Positions 10,401-18,258 of a stretch of DNA of 64,000 nt are shown here, one piece after another (within the stretch, counting starts at the first letter, position 1; each line of letters begins with the position of its first letter). The translations under genes and the position numbers were made by a program. Source of the stretch: Lachnospiraceae bacterium UBA7589 (GTDB lineage: Bacteria; Bacillota; Clostridia; Lachnospirales; Lachnospiraceae); contig DLKL01000007.1 in assembly GCA_002476495.1 (NCBI GenBank), positions 4,536-68,535 on the forward strand. Reading direction: 5' to 3'. The notes beneath the pieces are model-generated. The model was not told where the DNA came from. It did not search any database and saw only the letters and a program-made list of their open reading frames with translations.

Positions 10401-12279
10401 AGCAGGATTTGTGCTTAAGGATGTGTCGGGAAATGAATACATACTTATTTATGACAGAACTACAACGTTTTATTCGGTAAGTAATGTTCCTACAGGAACT
10501 TATTCATTAATTGAGACTGTTCCTGATGGATATAAGGAAAGCGGAAACATCACGGTGACTGTTTACCGGGATGGAACAATTGATGCTTCATTTTCAGGAA
10601 ATAATCCGGGAGATTTTTCAATAACAGGAGGCGGAACAAGAGAAAATGCACTTATTGTATACAATAACCACCAGGTTTCAAACAAAATTACAATACATAA
10701 GTCTTATGTTTCCGCAAGGGGTAAAAATCTGGATATAGCCAGTGATTTATTTGCCGAGGAATATGCAGATTTCAGATTGTACAGGGATTACGGACAGAGT
10801 ACACAGACAGAAATAACAGGAGCCAGGGTATATAAGAACAAATTAAATGGCACATATACATTTTTTAATCTGGAGCCGGGAGCTTATACTATTGTAGAAA
10901 CTCCGGGAACAGGCTTTGCCGGATACCGTGATATAACATTTACTGTCCTTTCAGACAGAACCATAGCTGCTTTAAGCGAAACAGCCCTGTCAGGAAGTGA
11001 CAGCTATATTAAGGACATCAGTGTAGAAAATGTACGGAATGTGTATGATAACAGCTTTACATTTACCAAGCTGTTTGTAGACGAAAACGGAAATACCGTT
11101 ACTGATGCGGGAGAGTATAATAATCTGATTGGTGCTACGGAATTTGTTGTAATTGATGCAGATAACAATGAACAATCCCTGTCTTATGATGCTGTAAACC
11201 GGGAATACAGGCTGTCTAATCTTGAACCGGGAAATTATATAATCAGGGAAAAGAAATGCCCTGACAATTACAGACGGGCAGATGACATTACCTTAAGGGT
11301 AGTAAAGACAGGTAATGGCAACAGTATAATATATGCGGATTACAATGGATTAAGTCAGGATATAGATATTATGAATCCGGCTACTGCAGCGGTGAGCGCA
11401 GCTCTTAAAAATTACAGTGATGCCTATGTTTTTATAAGTAAGAGAACAATGACAGGTCAGAGCGAGCTGGCAGGGGCAGTGCTTTCCATAACTGATACAG
11501 CAGGTAATATTATTATTCCGGAATGGGTATCGGGTAATACTGAATATGGAATACCTTTGAACAGCTTTGAACGCAATAAGGTTTATATCTTAAAAGAGGT
11601 AAAGACACCTTTTGGATATGATTATTTTAATCCGATTTTCTTTATGATAGATGACGGTGGACAGATAAGCATCTCAGACTCTGCCGGTGGAAACTATCAG
11701 CAATTATCAGGAAATGTAATAATTGCAAGAGATGAGGTTAAAAAGCTTGCCATAAAAAAGATTGACAGCGAAACTAATACTAACCTTAAGGGAGCCGGAC
11801 TGGTAATTAAGGATGATACGAATAATGTTATTGCAGGAGAGTGGACAACAGGAGCTGCTGACTATGAGGCAGAGCTTACCGATTTTGAAGCCGGCAGGGT
11901 GTATTCGCTGGTGGAAATCAAGGCACCTGATGGATACAAAATTGCTTCACCGATAAAATTCAAATTTGATGATTATGGTGATTTGTATATTTATAATGAA
12001 AAAACAGGAGCTTTTGATTTGACAGATAATCTTGTTCTGGTGATGACAGATGAAAAAGAGGAAGTAACAGAGGATGACCGGAATCAGACTACCGAGAATA
12101 CCACTGAAGATACAACGGAAAGCAATACTGAGGATACTTTTGATAATCAAACAGGAGAAAGCCATAGCAAAGATAATGAACCTTATACCGGAGACGGCGG
12201 AGTGATATACATATTGCTGTTTGTCGGTGTATGCAGTCTTTTTGGTGTTATAGTATCCGGCAAAAGGATAAAAAAATAG
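4411..12279 (+). CDS. Giant SpaA/Cna-B repeat surface adhesin, predicted sortase substrate
   Basis: 2622 residues. A signal peptide (MKKGFKK, then a hydrophobic core to about residue 31) is followed by an adhesin-like N-terminal region (about 40-190). Next come isopeptide/DUF11-like beta domains to about 950. At least 13 SpaA-type beta-sandwich units follow, starting near residues 955, 1090, 1214, 1346, 1487, 1620, 1729, 1850, 1970, 2090, 2213, 2337 and 2445. Each unit begins with a strand ending in a lysine (for example NELTVQKQYY) and contains a PGEYxxxET-like strand. Lys and Glu at these positions form intramolecular isopeptide bonds in this fold, so many units should be covalently locked. 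A Thr/Glu-rich stalk (2546-2588) leads to a sorting signal: PYTGD at 2591, a hydrophobic helix and a KRIKK tail. The LPxTG motif is replaced by EPYTGD. No sortase gene is in the window. Its role as a host or surface adhesin is inferred. Confidence 0.9.
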   Translation: MKKGFKKVIAFLMCILLLLTTVWSDGIRLFAEGEEQTGGEPAEQAFSDIVTGSSISKTMDIKMTDSLKVILSFKLPDDTADWSLDDNYTYRYDINAIEAVKDGESQGRAALIAQTSTTEPLPVVMDGVKVGTYTIVNGVVHISFKDGLDYLRNSEISRVGTFEFQCGLREEAFDNQSGTYTLKFSTDTNVVNPTITTQDKDVVKGGVTIEKSAAVFDEDTKTARYTITVNNISGGVISNLVVSDSMGSYLSYDSIETAGITVDDSDLQNITFTMSSVPEGETSFTYTCKVSDGAFLNANSSNGSSKGLNNSITASIDNKPIYVDNNNKTKQDTSFSIKKDIVTKKAAAAGDRRVKWTITINKGDTAFDLKGYTFSDSMEAGMDIDGSAISVTGDNQSVVMGLKDAIINKQDYSFPDGTTGEYVITYETEVTASAGVKSYTNTATVSNGTYTDTAKATSPKVGNAICSKTPGTPAVDENTGSATEGELIIPWTTVIDVPDYITTLSYKDYMNNWYGENGLGFVEEGGSVFTITGQDGNALSMGSDYTVSGSGLERTIQFTNDGIDKIKGKKINITYSTVGNYSSREYEDNNSKYTNRYILYYDSEKEEGSAQIDVPKNKPRTPDSFIEKVVDSVDKKNHTITWKITVKADEDTPISDLVLVDEIEDMSYWGYKGIKSDEAYVYIKDSSYMEYRYPMDVKDISSGGNTKYRFTVDFSNPSYQLDNIQVWGNPQDRLNKDSFTGEVSIYYTTRVAGNRLLYNNTSTYTNSVNATADINNVVVTDSDSASRELTVEVLSKNCEQNLSDGVNVLTYTIKVNPDGEKLNPDQNMNYYLVEDSMPSNQIWINDASKTILTNADTKEVLTRVDTADEVISAPAGSNVYHISYIDNMLTFTVPDAIPINITYKVTMLSDAAEGNKTYVNTVQLAKPYVSNKSYVENSQKRHVSSSSMTMVGTRLFETSKVDATNTTKYLSGAKFEAVEYVYDSASDVWALSGNVFEVTTDSTGRMWDEKYVPTGSSQPDSKIQKNNYYVIRETDAPYGYEISDQVYKVIVVDSQTIAVNALNKLPQDVYRITAGTELIFSDMPSRVLPENELIINKNYYMADGVTAATPASNALLQVFEGNLTLNQCESGKFTPFNTGVIEGNFTYQNADNKIILKEIPDGTYTVFEKSAPDGYDRLNRVYHFTVTDHKISWEGEPGEYKPDAIEIKNVQTFDNSIIINKRYFGAKDTEKNSPLTNIHKKAEFTCTMTHELDETGAYVPVSGVKNVMTTQDGFTYAIYKLSAGKYLIEESAADIYIPDVLLPLTVEISANGIVKIYDNNGSEISYNLGSNMLHRKLTLDNVIRDNSFVIRKTYYDKDGNIIEANTIPETGTGRQKVEFTLYKWKGSGDKLQKVNYVNTVSGTDYEVYKLDKAIVNGDYDQYVWNNIEPGYYMAEESLKSQDTSDYEALQSVYFYVDDEYRVHVNNEQTGSYDNMAAVVNREVDGAVCRFYLQKAIANQSGTGETLITTEPSDIGFTLTNTSNGQNIPFTFNSAKQRWEAVGLQAGEYTVEETAVREGYEPAEIISFEIGDRQDGSGIEIKNIKYGTEPVSEDTSDFRTSMVAEDGMETMVATLINRPVSNSLTLNKLYLQPGKTSPAVHNTNAEFVVFRVNGSSLTKVGTMSTLDGNTYTMEKFDPGEYVVKETYVPEGFTGAADISFTVSDDFKLTVNAPGAVSGLDATVQTDNVLSNRIRITKKYTYMNGTEVTDADRTDFLSETEFKLYDSQNREVSGKLSFTNGVIEVKDISQGAYTIRETGTPSGFSPAADISLVVGADGNISVAYQGTRSDFSSIYGNNSADVSATLYNRQLTNELTVQKQYYKPDGVTPIPLNSITQFAVFTISRTDNAEITGMNASVSQRNGKYIFSNLVPGEYKLTETAPEGFRPVSEIVFTVDKHGNIIWPSTSPAGWSLGGTNNSHNVSVKAYNSKLPNELKLKKNYYDEEGNEVVPDDSDPSNIAGFVLKDVSGNEYILIYDRTTTFYSVSNVPTGTYSLIETVPDGYKESGNITVTVYRDGTIDASFSGNNPGDFSITGGGTRENALIVYNNHQVSNKITIHKSYVSARGKNLDIASDLFAEEYADFRLYRDYGQSTQTEITGARVYKNKLNGTYTFFNLEPGAYTIVETPGTGFAGYRDITFTVLSDRTIAALSETALSGSDSYIKDISVENVRNVYDNSFTFTKLFVDENGNTVTDAGEYNNLIGATEFVVIDADNNEQSLSYDAVNREYRLSNLEPGNYIIREKKCPDNYRRADDITLRVVKTGNGNSIIYADYNGLSQDIDIMNPATAAVSAALKNYSDAYVFISKRTMTGQSELAGAVLSITDTAGNIIIPEWVSGNTEYGIPLNSFERNKVYILKEVKTPFGYDYFNPIFFMIDDGGQISISDSAGGNYQQLSGNVIIARDEVKKLAIKKIDSETNTNLKGAGLVIKDDTNNVIAGEWTTGAADYEAELTDFEAGRVYSLVEIKAPDGYKIASPIKFKFDDYGDLYIYNEKTGAFDLTDNLVLVMTDEKEEVTEDDRNQTTENTTEDTTESNTEDTFDNQTGESHSKDNEPYTGDGGVIYILLFVGVCSLFGVIVSGKRIKK

Positions 12280-12290
12280 TAAATAACCGG

Positions 12291-12331
12291 GCTGTCTGTC
12301 TTGTAAAGCTTTGCCAAGGCAGACAGCTTTA
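12291..12331 (+). terminator. Terminator of the adhesin gene
   Basis: A 13-bp stem with one G-T pair (12291-12303 with 12315-12327) is followed by a T-rich TTTATTGTCTT. Confidence 0.7.
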
Positions 12332-12417
12332 TTGTCTTATATTCTGTAACATAGGGTATAATTGATATGTATTGAATATATTAAAGACAGATTTTGCACA
12401 GGGATTAAGGGTCTAAA

Positions 12418-13149
12418 ATGGAAGAACGTAAGAAAATACAACAAAAAAGAAAAATTATCAGGATAATTATTACTATCGCTGCATTGCTGTTTTGCCTTTT
12501 TCTGGGTTATATAATGATAAGATTTGCTGCAAATAAGGAATATTTTAATTACTGGATGGATTCTCATGGCATATTCGGTAAGGTGTTATATTGCCTGATG
12601 GTTATTTTTCAGATTATAGTGGCAATTATACCGGGAGAGCCTTTGGAAATTGCAGGTGGATATGCCTTTGGAGTATGGTGGGGAACCATATTGTACCTTG
12701 TCAGTGCTACCCTGGGAGGGATGTGTGTATTTGCTCTTGTAAGAAGATACGGTGATGGTATTATGGAAATGTTTTTTTCAAAAGAAAAAATAGGAGAATT
12801 AAAATTCTTACAGGTGACTAAAAGTATTGATAAAGGGAAAAAAGAGATGCTTTTATTTGTATTGTTTATTCTTCCCGGGACTCCAAAGGATTTACTTTGC
12901 TATTTCGCCGGTATGACAAGAGTCAGTCCCCTGGCCTGGCTTCTGGTATGTTCGTTCGGAAGACTGCCATCATTGCTTACGTCTACAATTGGAGGAAGTG
13001 CCATAGGAACGAATAATCTTAAGGGAGCATTATGGGCATTTGGAATAGCTGCCGTTATAAGTATTTTTGGTATTCTTATTTACAGATTCATAAAAAAGAG
13101 AGAGCATCGGGAACCGGGAAAAAAGGATGAAAACATAGACTCAAAATAG
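12418..13149 (+). CDS. TVP38/TMEM64-family (DedA superfamily) membrane protein
   Basis: 243 residues with about six membrane segments. The family hallmarks are all visible: PGEPLEIAGGYAFG near residues 76-90, LPGTPKDLLCYFAG near 154-167 and a GRLPSLLTSTIGG block near 180-193. Members of the DedA/TVP38 superfamily are thought to flip lipids or undecaprenyl phosphate across the membrane, but this clade has no firm function. The N-terminus is very basic (MEERKKIQQKRK) and cytoplasmic. It precedes uppP, another undecaprenyl-lipid gene, by about 100 bp, which makes a link to carrier-lipid recycling plausible. Confidence 0.85.
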   Translation: MEERKKIQQKRKIIRIIITIAALLFCLFLGYIMIRFAANKEYFNYWMDSHGIFGKVLYCLMVIFQIIVAIIPGEPLEIAGGYAFGVWWGTILYLVSATLGGMCVFALVRRYGDGIMEMFFSKEKIGELKFLQVTKSIDKGKKEMLLFVLFILPGTPKDLLCYFAGMTRVSPLAWLLVCSFGRLPSLLTSTIGGSAIGTNNLKGALWAFGIAAVISIFGILIYRFIKKREHREPGKKDENIDSK

Positions 13150-13191
13150 CAAAGTGTAATGCATACATTGTTATGGTATTTTCCTTTTTTG

Positions 13192-13206
13192 TGTGATATA
13201 ATCACA
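13192..13206 (+). promoter_or_regulatory. Extended -10 promoter overlapping a small palindrome, uppP
   Basis: TATAAT (13197-13202) with an extended TGA and no good -35 box. The surrounding TGTGA-N5-TCACA is an odd-spaced palindrome over the -10 element. It may be an operator or chance. Confidence 0.4.
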
Positions 13207-13252
13207 GGATGCATCAGTATATATTATAGTATACAATTGAAGGAGATTAGTA

Positions 13253-14089
13253 ATGGAGCTTAGTTTTATTGAAATCTTAAAGGTTATTTTTCTTGGAATT
13301 GTTGAAGGAATCACAGAATGGCTGCCGGTGAGCAGCACAGGACATATGCTTCTGGTGGATGAATTCATAAAAATGAAGGTATCTCCTGAATTTAAGGAAA
13401 TGTTTTTTTATGTTATTCAGCTTGGGGCTATATTAGCAGTTGTAATTATTTTCTGGAATAAGATGTTTCCCTTCCAATTTAAGGATAAGACAAAACCTGT
13501 TGTAATAAAGGATACCTTTTTTATGTGGTTTAAGGTTGTAGTTGCCTGTATTCCGGGGGCAATAGTTACAATTCTTTTTGATGACTATATTGAGGAGCAT
13601 TTACATACACCGCTGGTAATAGGGATTGCCCTTATATTTTATGGTGTGGCATTTATTCTTGTGGAAAACTGGAATAAGGACAAACAGCCTAAAACAAAAG
13701 AGCTTTCGGATATTACATATAAGACAGCTTTTATTATAGGACTGTTCCAGGTACTTTCCATTATTCCCGGAACCTCCAGATCAGGGTCGACAATAATAGG
13801 GGCACTTATTATAGGAGTATCAAGAGTTGCGGCAGCGGAATTTACATTTTTCCTGGCAGTACCGGTTATGATAGGAATGAGCTTTCTGAAGATAATAAAG
13901 GTCGGCTTTTCCTTCACACAGGCAGAGTATGTTATACTTGCAGTGGGTACGATAACAGCATTTCTTGTGTCGGTAATAGTAATTAAATTTCTTATGGCAT
14001 ATATTAAGAAGAAGGACTTTAAGCTTTTTGGATGGTACAGAATAATTCTGGGTATATTGGTTATAGCTTATTTTGGATTTGCAGCATAA
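13253..14089 (+). CDS. uppP: Undecaprenyl-diphosphatase (BacA/UppP)
   Basis: 278-residue integral membrane enzyme that dephosphorylates undecaprenyl diphosphate to recycle the carrier lipid for peptidoglycan and teichoic acid synthesis. Overexpression is known to give bacitracin resistance. Both active-site signatures are present: EGITEWLPVSSTGHM at about residues 19-33, with the catalytic glutamates and the SST loop, and PGTSRSGSTI near 180-189 with the phosphate-binding arginine. The length matches the family. GAAGGAG lies 8 nt before the ATG. It is followed 30 bp later by pepD and hisC in the same direction. Confidence 0.96.
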   Translation: MELSFIEILKVIFLGIVEGITEWLPVSSTGHMLLVDEFIKMKVSPEFKEMFFYVIQLGAILAVVIIFWNKMFPFQFKDKTKPVVIKDTFFMWFKVVVACIPGAIVTILFDDYIEEHLHTPLVIGIALIFYGVAFILVENWNKDKQPKTKELSDITYKTAFIIGLFQVLSIIPGTSRSGSTIIGALIIGVSRVAAAEFTFFLAVPVMIGMSFLKIIKVGFSFTQAEYVILAVGTITAFLVSVIVIKFLMAYIKKKDFKLFGWYRIILGILVIAYFGFAA

Positions 14090-14119
14090 GCAGTATAAGA
14101 AATAATAGGAGATTAAAGT

Positions 14120-15571
14120 ATGTCAATTTTAGAAGGAATTGAACCACGGGATGTATTCGGCTTTTTTGAGAAAATCTGTGGAATACCTCACGGATCGGGG
14201 AATACACAAAAAATAAGTGATTATCTGGTAGAATTTGCCATTGCCAGAGGGCTTGAGTATAAGCAGGATGAATTAGGAAATGTAATAATATTTAAACCGG
14301 GAACTGCAGGCTATGAGAATTCGGCTCCTGTGATTATCCAGGGACATATGGATATGGTATGCGAGAAGGAAAAGAATTGCGATATTGATTTTGATAATGA
14401 GGGTCTCAGGCTTAAGGTTAAGGATGGATATGTTGCTGCCGAGGGTACAACCCTTGGCGGAGATGACGGAATAGCCGTAGCATACGCACTGGCAATTCTT
14501 GATTCTAAGCATATACCACATCCTCCTCTTGAGGCTGTTATTACGGTGGATGAGGAAATAGGTCTGTTGGGTGCAAATGCCCTCGATTGCAAGGTATTAA
14601 AAGGCAAAACACTTCTTAATCTGGATTCGGAGGATGAAGGAATTCTGCTTGCAGGATGCGCGGGAGGAGCTACGGCAAACTGTACAATACCTCTAAAATA
14701 TGAAAAATCGGATAAATATTCGGACTATGAAATTATTCTGTCAGGTATAACCGGAGGACATTCAGGTGTGGAAATTCACAGACAGGGTGCCAATTCCAAT
14801 GTGTTAATGGGACGAATACTGGATATGCTGAGAAAAAGGGTGGATACAAGACTTGCATTTGTGTGCGGAGGCTTAAAGGATAATGCTATTCCCCGGGAAA
14901 CAAGGGCTTTTGCAGGGATATCGAAGTCTGTTAGCAGGAATGAGGTATGTGATTGTATTGACGAAATCGGTGAAATTATATCAAAAGAGTATGGGATTAC
15001 AGATAGGGATATAAGGCTGGAGATAAAGGAAACGGACAATCATCCGGCATATTTTACCGTGGATACAGAGGACAGAGTTATCTGTGCCCTGAGATGCCTT
15101 CCAAATGGTGTTATAAGAATGGATCCCAATATAGAAGGGCTGGTTCAGACCTCACTTAATATGGGAATTGTTAAGATTAAAGATACTGAGCTTATTATAC
15201 AATTTTCTGTAAGAAGCAGCGTGGAATCTGAAAAGCGGGAGCTTTTGCAAAGAATAGACAATCTGGTGTCATATCTTGGAGGAAATGTAACAGTGACAGG
15301 AGAATATCCTGCATGGGAATATAAATCCGACTCAAGGCTTAGAAGGATTATGGTGGATATCTATGAAAAAATGTTTCATGAAGCTCCTGATGTAAAAACT
15401 ATACATGCAGGCCTGGAATGTGGAATTTTCTCAGGCAAGATTGACAACCTTGATTGCATATCCTATGGACCGCAGATAGACAATATACACACAACAGAGG
15501 AAAGGCTTAATATAGACAGTGCAAGAAGATGCTATGAATATACAAAGGAAGTGCTGAAGGCACTAAAATGA
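14120..15571 (+). CDS. pepD: Aminoacyl-histidine dipeptidase, M20/peptidase D family
   Basis: 483 residues, the usual length for PepD/PepV-type cytosolic dinuclear zinc dipeptidases that cleave Xaa-His and other dipeptides. Metal ligands and catalytic residues are visible in order: GHMDMVCEK (about residue 75), the GDDGIAVAY bridging aspartate, DEEIGLLGA with the catalytic glutamate, the inserted lid domain beginning at GHSGVEIH, and a final HAGLECGIF ligand region. It lies between uppP and hisC with short gaps, so it is probably cotranscribed. A histidine-dipeptidase next to hisC is suggestive but may be coincidence. Confidence 0.92.
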   Translation: MSILEGIEPRDVFGFFEKICGIPHGSGNTQKISDYLVEFAIARGLEYKQDELGNVIIFKPGTAGYENSAPVIIQGHMDMVCEKEKNCDIDFDNEGLRLKVKDGYVAAEGTTLGGDDGIAVAYALAILDSKHIPHPPLEAVITVDEEIGLLGANALDCKVLKGKTLLNLDSEDEGILLAGCAGGATANCTIPLKYEKSDKYSDYEIILSGITGGHSGVEIHRQGANSNVLMGRILDMLRKRVDTRLAFVCGGLKDNAIPRETRAFAGISKSVSRNEVCDCIDEIGEIISKEYGITDRDIRLEIKETDNHPAYFTVDTEDRVICALRCLPNGVIRMDPNIEGLVQTSLNMGIVKIKDTELIIQFSVRSSVESEKRELLQRIDNLVSYLGGNVTVTGEYPAWEYKSDSRLRRIMVDIYEKMFHEAPDVKTIHAGLECGIFSGKIDNLDCISYGPQIDNIHTTEERLNIDSARRCYEYTKEVLKALK

Positions 15572-15596
15572 TTTACAGATTCAGGAGGAAAATAGT

Positions 15597-16658
15597 ATGA
15601 ATTTATGGCAAAATAACATCAGACAGGTTGTACCATATGTGCCGGGAGAACAGCCAAAGGGTGATAATATAATAAAGCTGAATACCAACGAAAATCCCTA
15701 TGGACCATCTAAAATGGTTCTGGAGAAAAAAATACAGCTTGAAAACCTGAAGCTTTATCCGGATCCTTCCGCCGGTGCATTAGTGGATGCTATAGGAAAA
15801 TATCATGGGGTGGACAGTGACCAGGTATTTGTCGGGGTGGGCTCGGATGATGTTCTTGCCATGTCATTTTTGACATTTTTTAATTCGGGAAAAGAGATTC
15901 TTTTTCCGGATGTTACATATTCCTTCTATGATGTGTGGGCTGATCTTTACAAAATCCCATATAGAACAATACCACTTGATTCAGACTTTGAAATTAATGC
16001 CCGGGATTATTATGCTGAGAACGGTGGGATTGTATTTCCGAATCCTAATGCACCGACAGGTATTGCAAAGCCTGTTGCCTTTGTAGAGGATATATTGCAG
16101 CATAACCGGGATGTTATTGTAATTGTTGATGAGGCTTATGTAGATTTTGGAGGAGAAACAGCTCTCCCATTAATAGACAGATATGATAATCTTCTGGTGG
16201 TAAGAACATATTCTAAATCCCGTTCCATGGCAGGAATGCGGATAGGTTACGCAATAGGGAACAGGGAGCTTATAAAATATCTGAATGATGTAAAATATTC
16301 TTATAACTCATATACCATGAATATGACTTCAATAATTCTGGGCGTAGAGAGCATAAAGGATGATGAATATTTTAAAGAAACCATAAAAAAGGTAATTGAT
16401 ACCAGGGAATGGTTTAAGGGTGAAATAAAGAAAATAGGCTTTTCCTGTACCGATTCAAAGACAAATTTTTTATTTATTACCCATAAGAGTGTGCCTGCAA
16501 AGGAAATATTTATGAAGGCAAGAGAGAATAATATATATGTAAGATATTTCGATAAGCCAAGAATCGATAATTATCTTCGTGTAACTATCGGGACAAGGAA
16601 TGAAATGGAGACCTTCCTAAGCTTCCTTATGAAAATGCCGGGAATTACCGGAGAATAA
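15597..16658 (+). CDS. hisC: Histidinol-phosphate aminotransferase
   Basis: 353 residues, class II PLP-dependent aminotransferase. NTNENPYGPS at about residues 24-33 contacts the substrate phosphate, FPNPNAPTG near 145 and VIVDEAYVDF near 180 hold PLP, and RTYSKSRSMAGMRIGY near 203-218 supplies the Schiff-base lysine. HisC converts imidazole acetol phosphate and glutamate to histidinol phosphate. It is an orphan here with no other his genes nearby, so a related aromatic aminotransferase role is possible. AGGAGG lies 11 nt upstream of the ATG. Confidence 0.9.
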   Translation: MNLWQNNIRQVVPYVPGEQPKGDNIIKLNTNENPYGPSKMVLEKKIQLENLKLYPDPSAGALVDAIGKYHGVDSDQVFVGVGSDDVLAMSFLTFFNSGKEILFPDVTYSFYDVWADLYKIPYRTIPLDSDFEINARDYYAENGGIVFPNPNAPTGIAKPVAFVEDILQHNRDVIVIVDEAYVDFGGETALPLIDRYDNLLVVRTYSKSRSMAGMRIGYAIGNRELIKYLNDVKYSYNSYTMNMTSIILGVESIKDDEYFKETIKKVIDTREWFKGEIKKIGFSCTDSKTNFLFITHKSVPAKEIFMKARENNIYVRYFDKPRIDNYLRVTIGTRNEMETFLSFLMKMPGITGE

Positions 16659-16674
16659 TATATAGGATAAAAAG

Positions 16675-16712
16675 TCTGTATACAAATCAAAGCATTTGTA
16701 TGCAGATTTTTT
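16675..16712 (+). terminator. Terminator of the uppP-pepD-hisC operon
   Basis: A 13-bp stem with one G-T pair (16675-16687 with 16694-16706) and a 6-nt loop is followed by TTTTTT. Confidence 0.85.
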
Positions 16713-16816
16713 GTTGCAATATATTTGCACAATGTCTACAATAAATTTGTATCTTATAAAGGAACTTCAGTGTCCTTTGTTTTTCCCAACATATTCAATT
16801 TTTATACAGGAAGGAG

Positions 16817-17737
16817 ATGTACATAAAACCAGTGTACAAAATGTTAATGAGCTTTGAAGAATTTATTGAAGAGATGACTAAAAAAATACCGGGGTGTATG
16901 GAGGAATATAATATTAAGAGTATCCATGCAAAAAAGATATTTAAAAACAACGGGGTTGTCTGTACAGGCCTGGCAATCTGTATAGAAGGGGAGAATGTTG
17001 CTCCTAATATTTATATGGAATACTTCTACAATGAGTATAAAGCAGGGCTTTCCATGGAGGAGATAATGGCTTTATTTTGCAATGAATACAAGGAAGCAAG
17101 AAATCATATGGCTTATGATTGCCTTGACATTAATATGGATAATCTCCCCAAGCACCTTTTTATGAAGCTGGTCAATTATGAAAAAAATAAGGAAATATTA
17201 AAGAATTGTCCCCACATAAAATTTCTTGATCTGGCAATAACCTTCAGATTCCTTGTGAGGCAGGATAAGGAGGGAACCGCCTCTGCCATGATTAGTAATG
17301 AAGATATGGAGGAGTTTAAAATTACCACAGGGGAATTATATTCCCTGGCTGAAAAAAGCAACCGGATTGTTTTCCCCCCAAAGCTTATGCCGATGGAAGA
17401 GGCGATAAAGGAACTGGCTCCCGGAGAGGATACGGTACCCTGCAAGGAGGTTTATGTTCTTACTAACAGCCAGGGAGTAAACGGAGCTGTATATATGACT
17501 TATGTAGATATTATAGGAGCTTATGCCGATAGAATAGAAAAGAATCTGTATATACTTCCCTCCAGTATTCACGAGGTCCTGCTTTTGCCTGATGAGGGGG
17601 ATATTGATGAGGAGCAACTAGGTGAAATGGTAAGAGATATCAATGAATATGTAGTAGGCAATATAGATTTTCTTTCTGATTCAATATACTATTATGACAG
17701 AATTACAGGAAATATGAGTGTCAAAAAGAAGGGTTAA
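16817..17737 (+). CDS. DUF5688-like protein of unknown function
   Basis: 306 residues, soluble, with no signal peptide or membrane helix. It resembles the DUF5688 proteins common in multiple copies in Lachnospiraceae: an N-terminal SFEEFIEEMTKKIP helix, a central strand-rich region (NGVVCTGLAICIEGENVAPNIY written as two adjoining strands), then a C-terminal LPSSIHEVLLLP segment near 255. No catalytic motif is evident. The start is uncertain because AAGGAG (16811-16816) abuts the ATG at 16817; ATG 16841 or 16847 would leave a spacing that is too long. It is monocistronic, bounded by a terminator and by the csp promoter. Confidence 0.6.
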   Translation: MYIKPVYKMLMSFEEFIEEMTKKIPGCMEEYNIKSIHAKKIFKNNGVVCTGLAICIEGENVAPNIYMEYFYNEYKAGLSMEEIMALFCNEYKEARNHMAYDCLDINMDNLPKHLFMKLVNYEKNKEILKNCPHIKFLDLAITFRFLVRQDKEGTASAMISNEDMEEFKITTGELYSLAEKSNRIVFPPKLMPMEEAIKELAPGEDTVPCKEVYVLTNSQGVNGAVYMTYVDIIGAYADRIEKNLYILPSSIHEVLLLPDEGDIDEEQLGEMVRDINEYVVGNIDFLSDSIYYYDRITGNMSVKKKG

Positions 17738-17775
17738 AATACTGACAAATTAATTTAGTTCTTGCGTAATTCACC

Positions 17776-17804
17776 TTGACTATTTTATCAGTATGTGATA
17801 TCTT
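17776..17804 (+). promoter_or_regulatory. Promoter of the cold-shock gene, with a 5' hairpin in the leader
   Basis: TTGACT (17776-17781), 17 nt, then TATCTT (17799-17804) with an extended TGA. The predicted transcript begins close to a GCGT-GAAA-ACGC tetraloop hairpin (17811-17822), which could protect the 5' end. Confidence 0.6.
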
Positions 17805-17847
17805 AAATAAGCGTGAAAACGCATATTTATAACTTGGAGGATTTATT

Positions 17848-18048
17848 ATGACAAAGGGTACAGTAAAGTGGTTTAATGACCAGAAGGGTTTTGGATTCAT
17901 TACAGACGAGAACGGTAAGGATGTATTCGTACATTTTACAGGTCTTAACATGGAAGGATTTAAGACACTTAAGGAGAATCAGGCAGTTGAGTTTGACATT
18001 GTTGACGGAGATAAGGGTCCACAGGCAGTTAACGTTTCTGTTCTCTAA
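17848..18048 (+). CDS. Cold-shock protein, CspA/CspB family
   Basis: 66 residues, a single five-stranded OB-fold cold-shock domain. RNP1 (KGFGFI, 13-18) and RNP2 (VFVHF, 26-30) with their nucleic-acid-stacking aromatics are intact. Such proteins bind single-stranded RNA and DNA, melt mRNA structure and antiterminate at low temperature. GGAGG lies 7 nt before the ATG. The gene is monocistronic with its own promoter and terminator; the structured leader fits cold-shock control. Confidence 0.95.
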   Translation: MTKGTVKWFNDQKGFGFITDENGKDVFVHFTGLNMEGFKTLKENQAVEFDIVDGDKGPQAVNVSVL

Positions 18049-18154
18049 AAAAGATTTGACTTAATCAGATAACAGGGTACCTATTGATATATATTAAGGT
18101 AGTTTTACATTTAATTTTATTTTAGGATTTGTTATATCATTGAGCTAAACTTAT

Positions 18155-18190
18155 TAGGAGTTATTATTTGTATAATAACTCCTATTTTAT
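18155..18190 (+). terminator. Terminator downstream of csp
   Basis: A 13-bp perfect stem (18155-18167 with 18172-18184) is followed by TTTTATT. It lies about 105 nt after the csp stop codon. Confidence 0.75.
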
Positions 18191-18218
18191 TGACAAAAAG
18201 TAGTAAATGAAATAAAAT
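18190..18218 (+). promoter_or_regulatory. Promoter of the TetR / response regulator genes
   Basis: TTGACA (18190-18195), 17 nt, then TAAAAT (18213-18218). A second TTGACAAAA copy at 18232-18240 forms a direct repeat 42 bp away, just before the start codon. It could be a binding-site repeat or a second -35. Confidence 0.55.
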
Positions 18219-18258
18219 TGGTTATATGTATTTGACAAAAGGGAGTATATAAAAAGGG

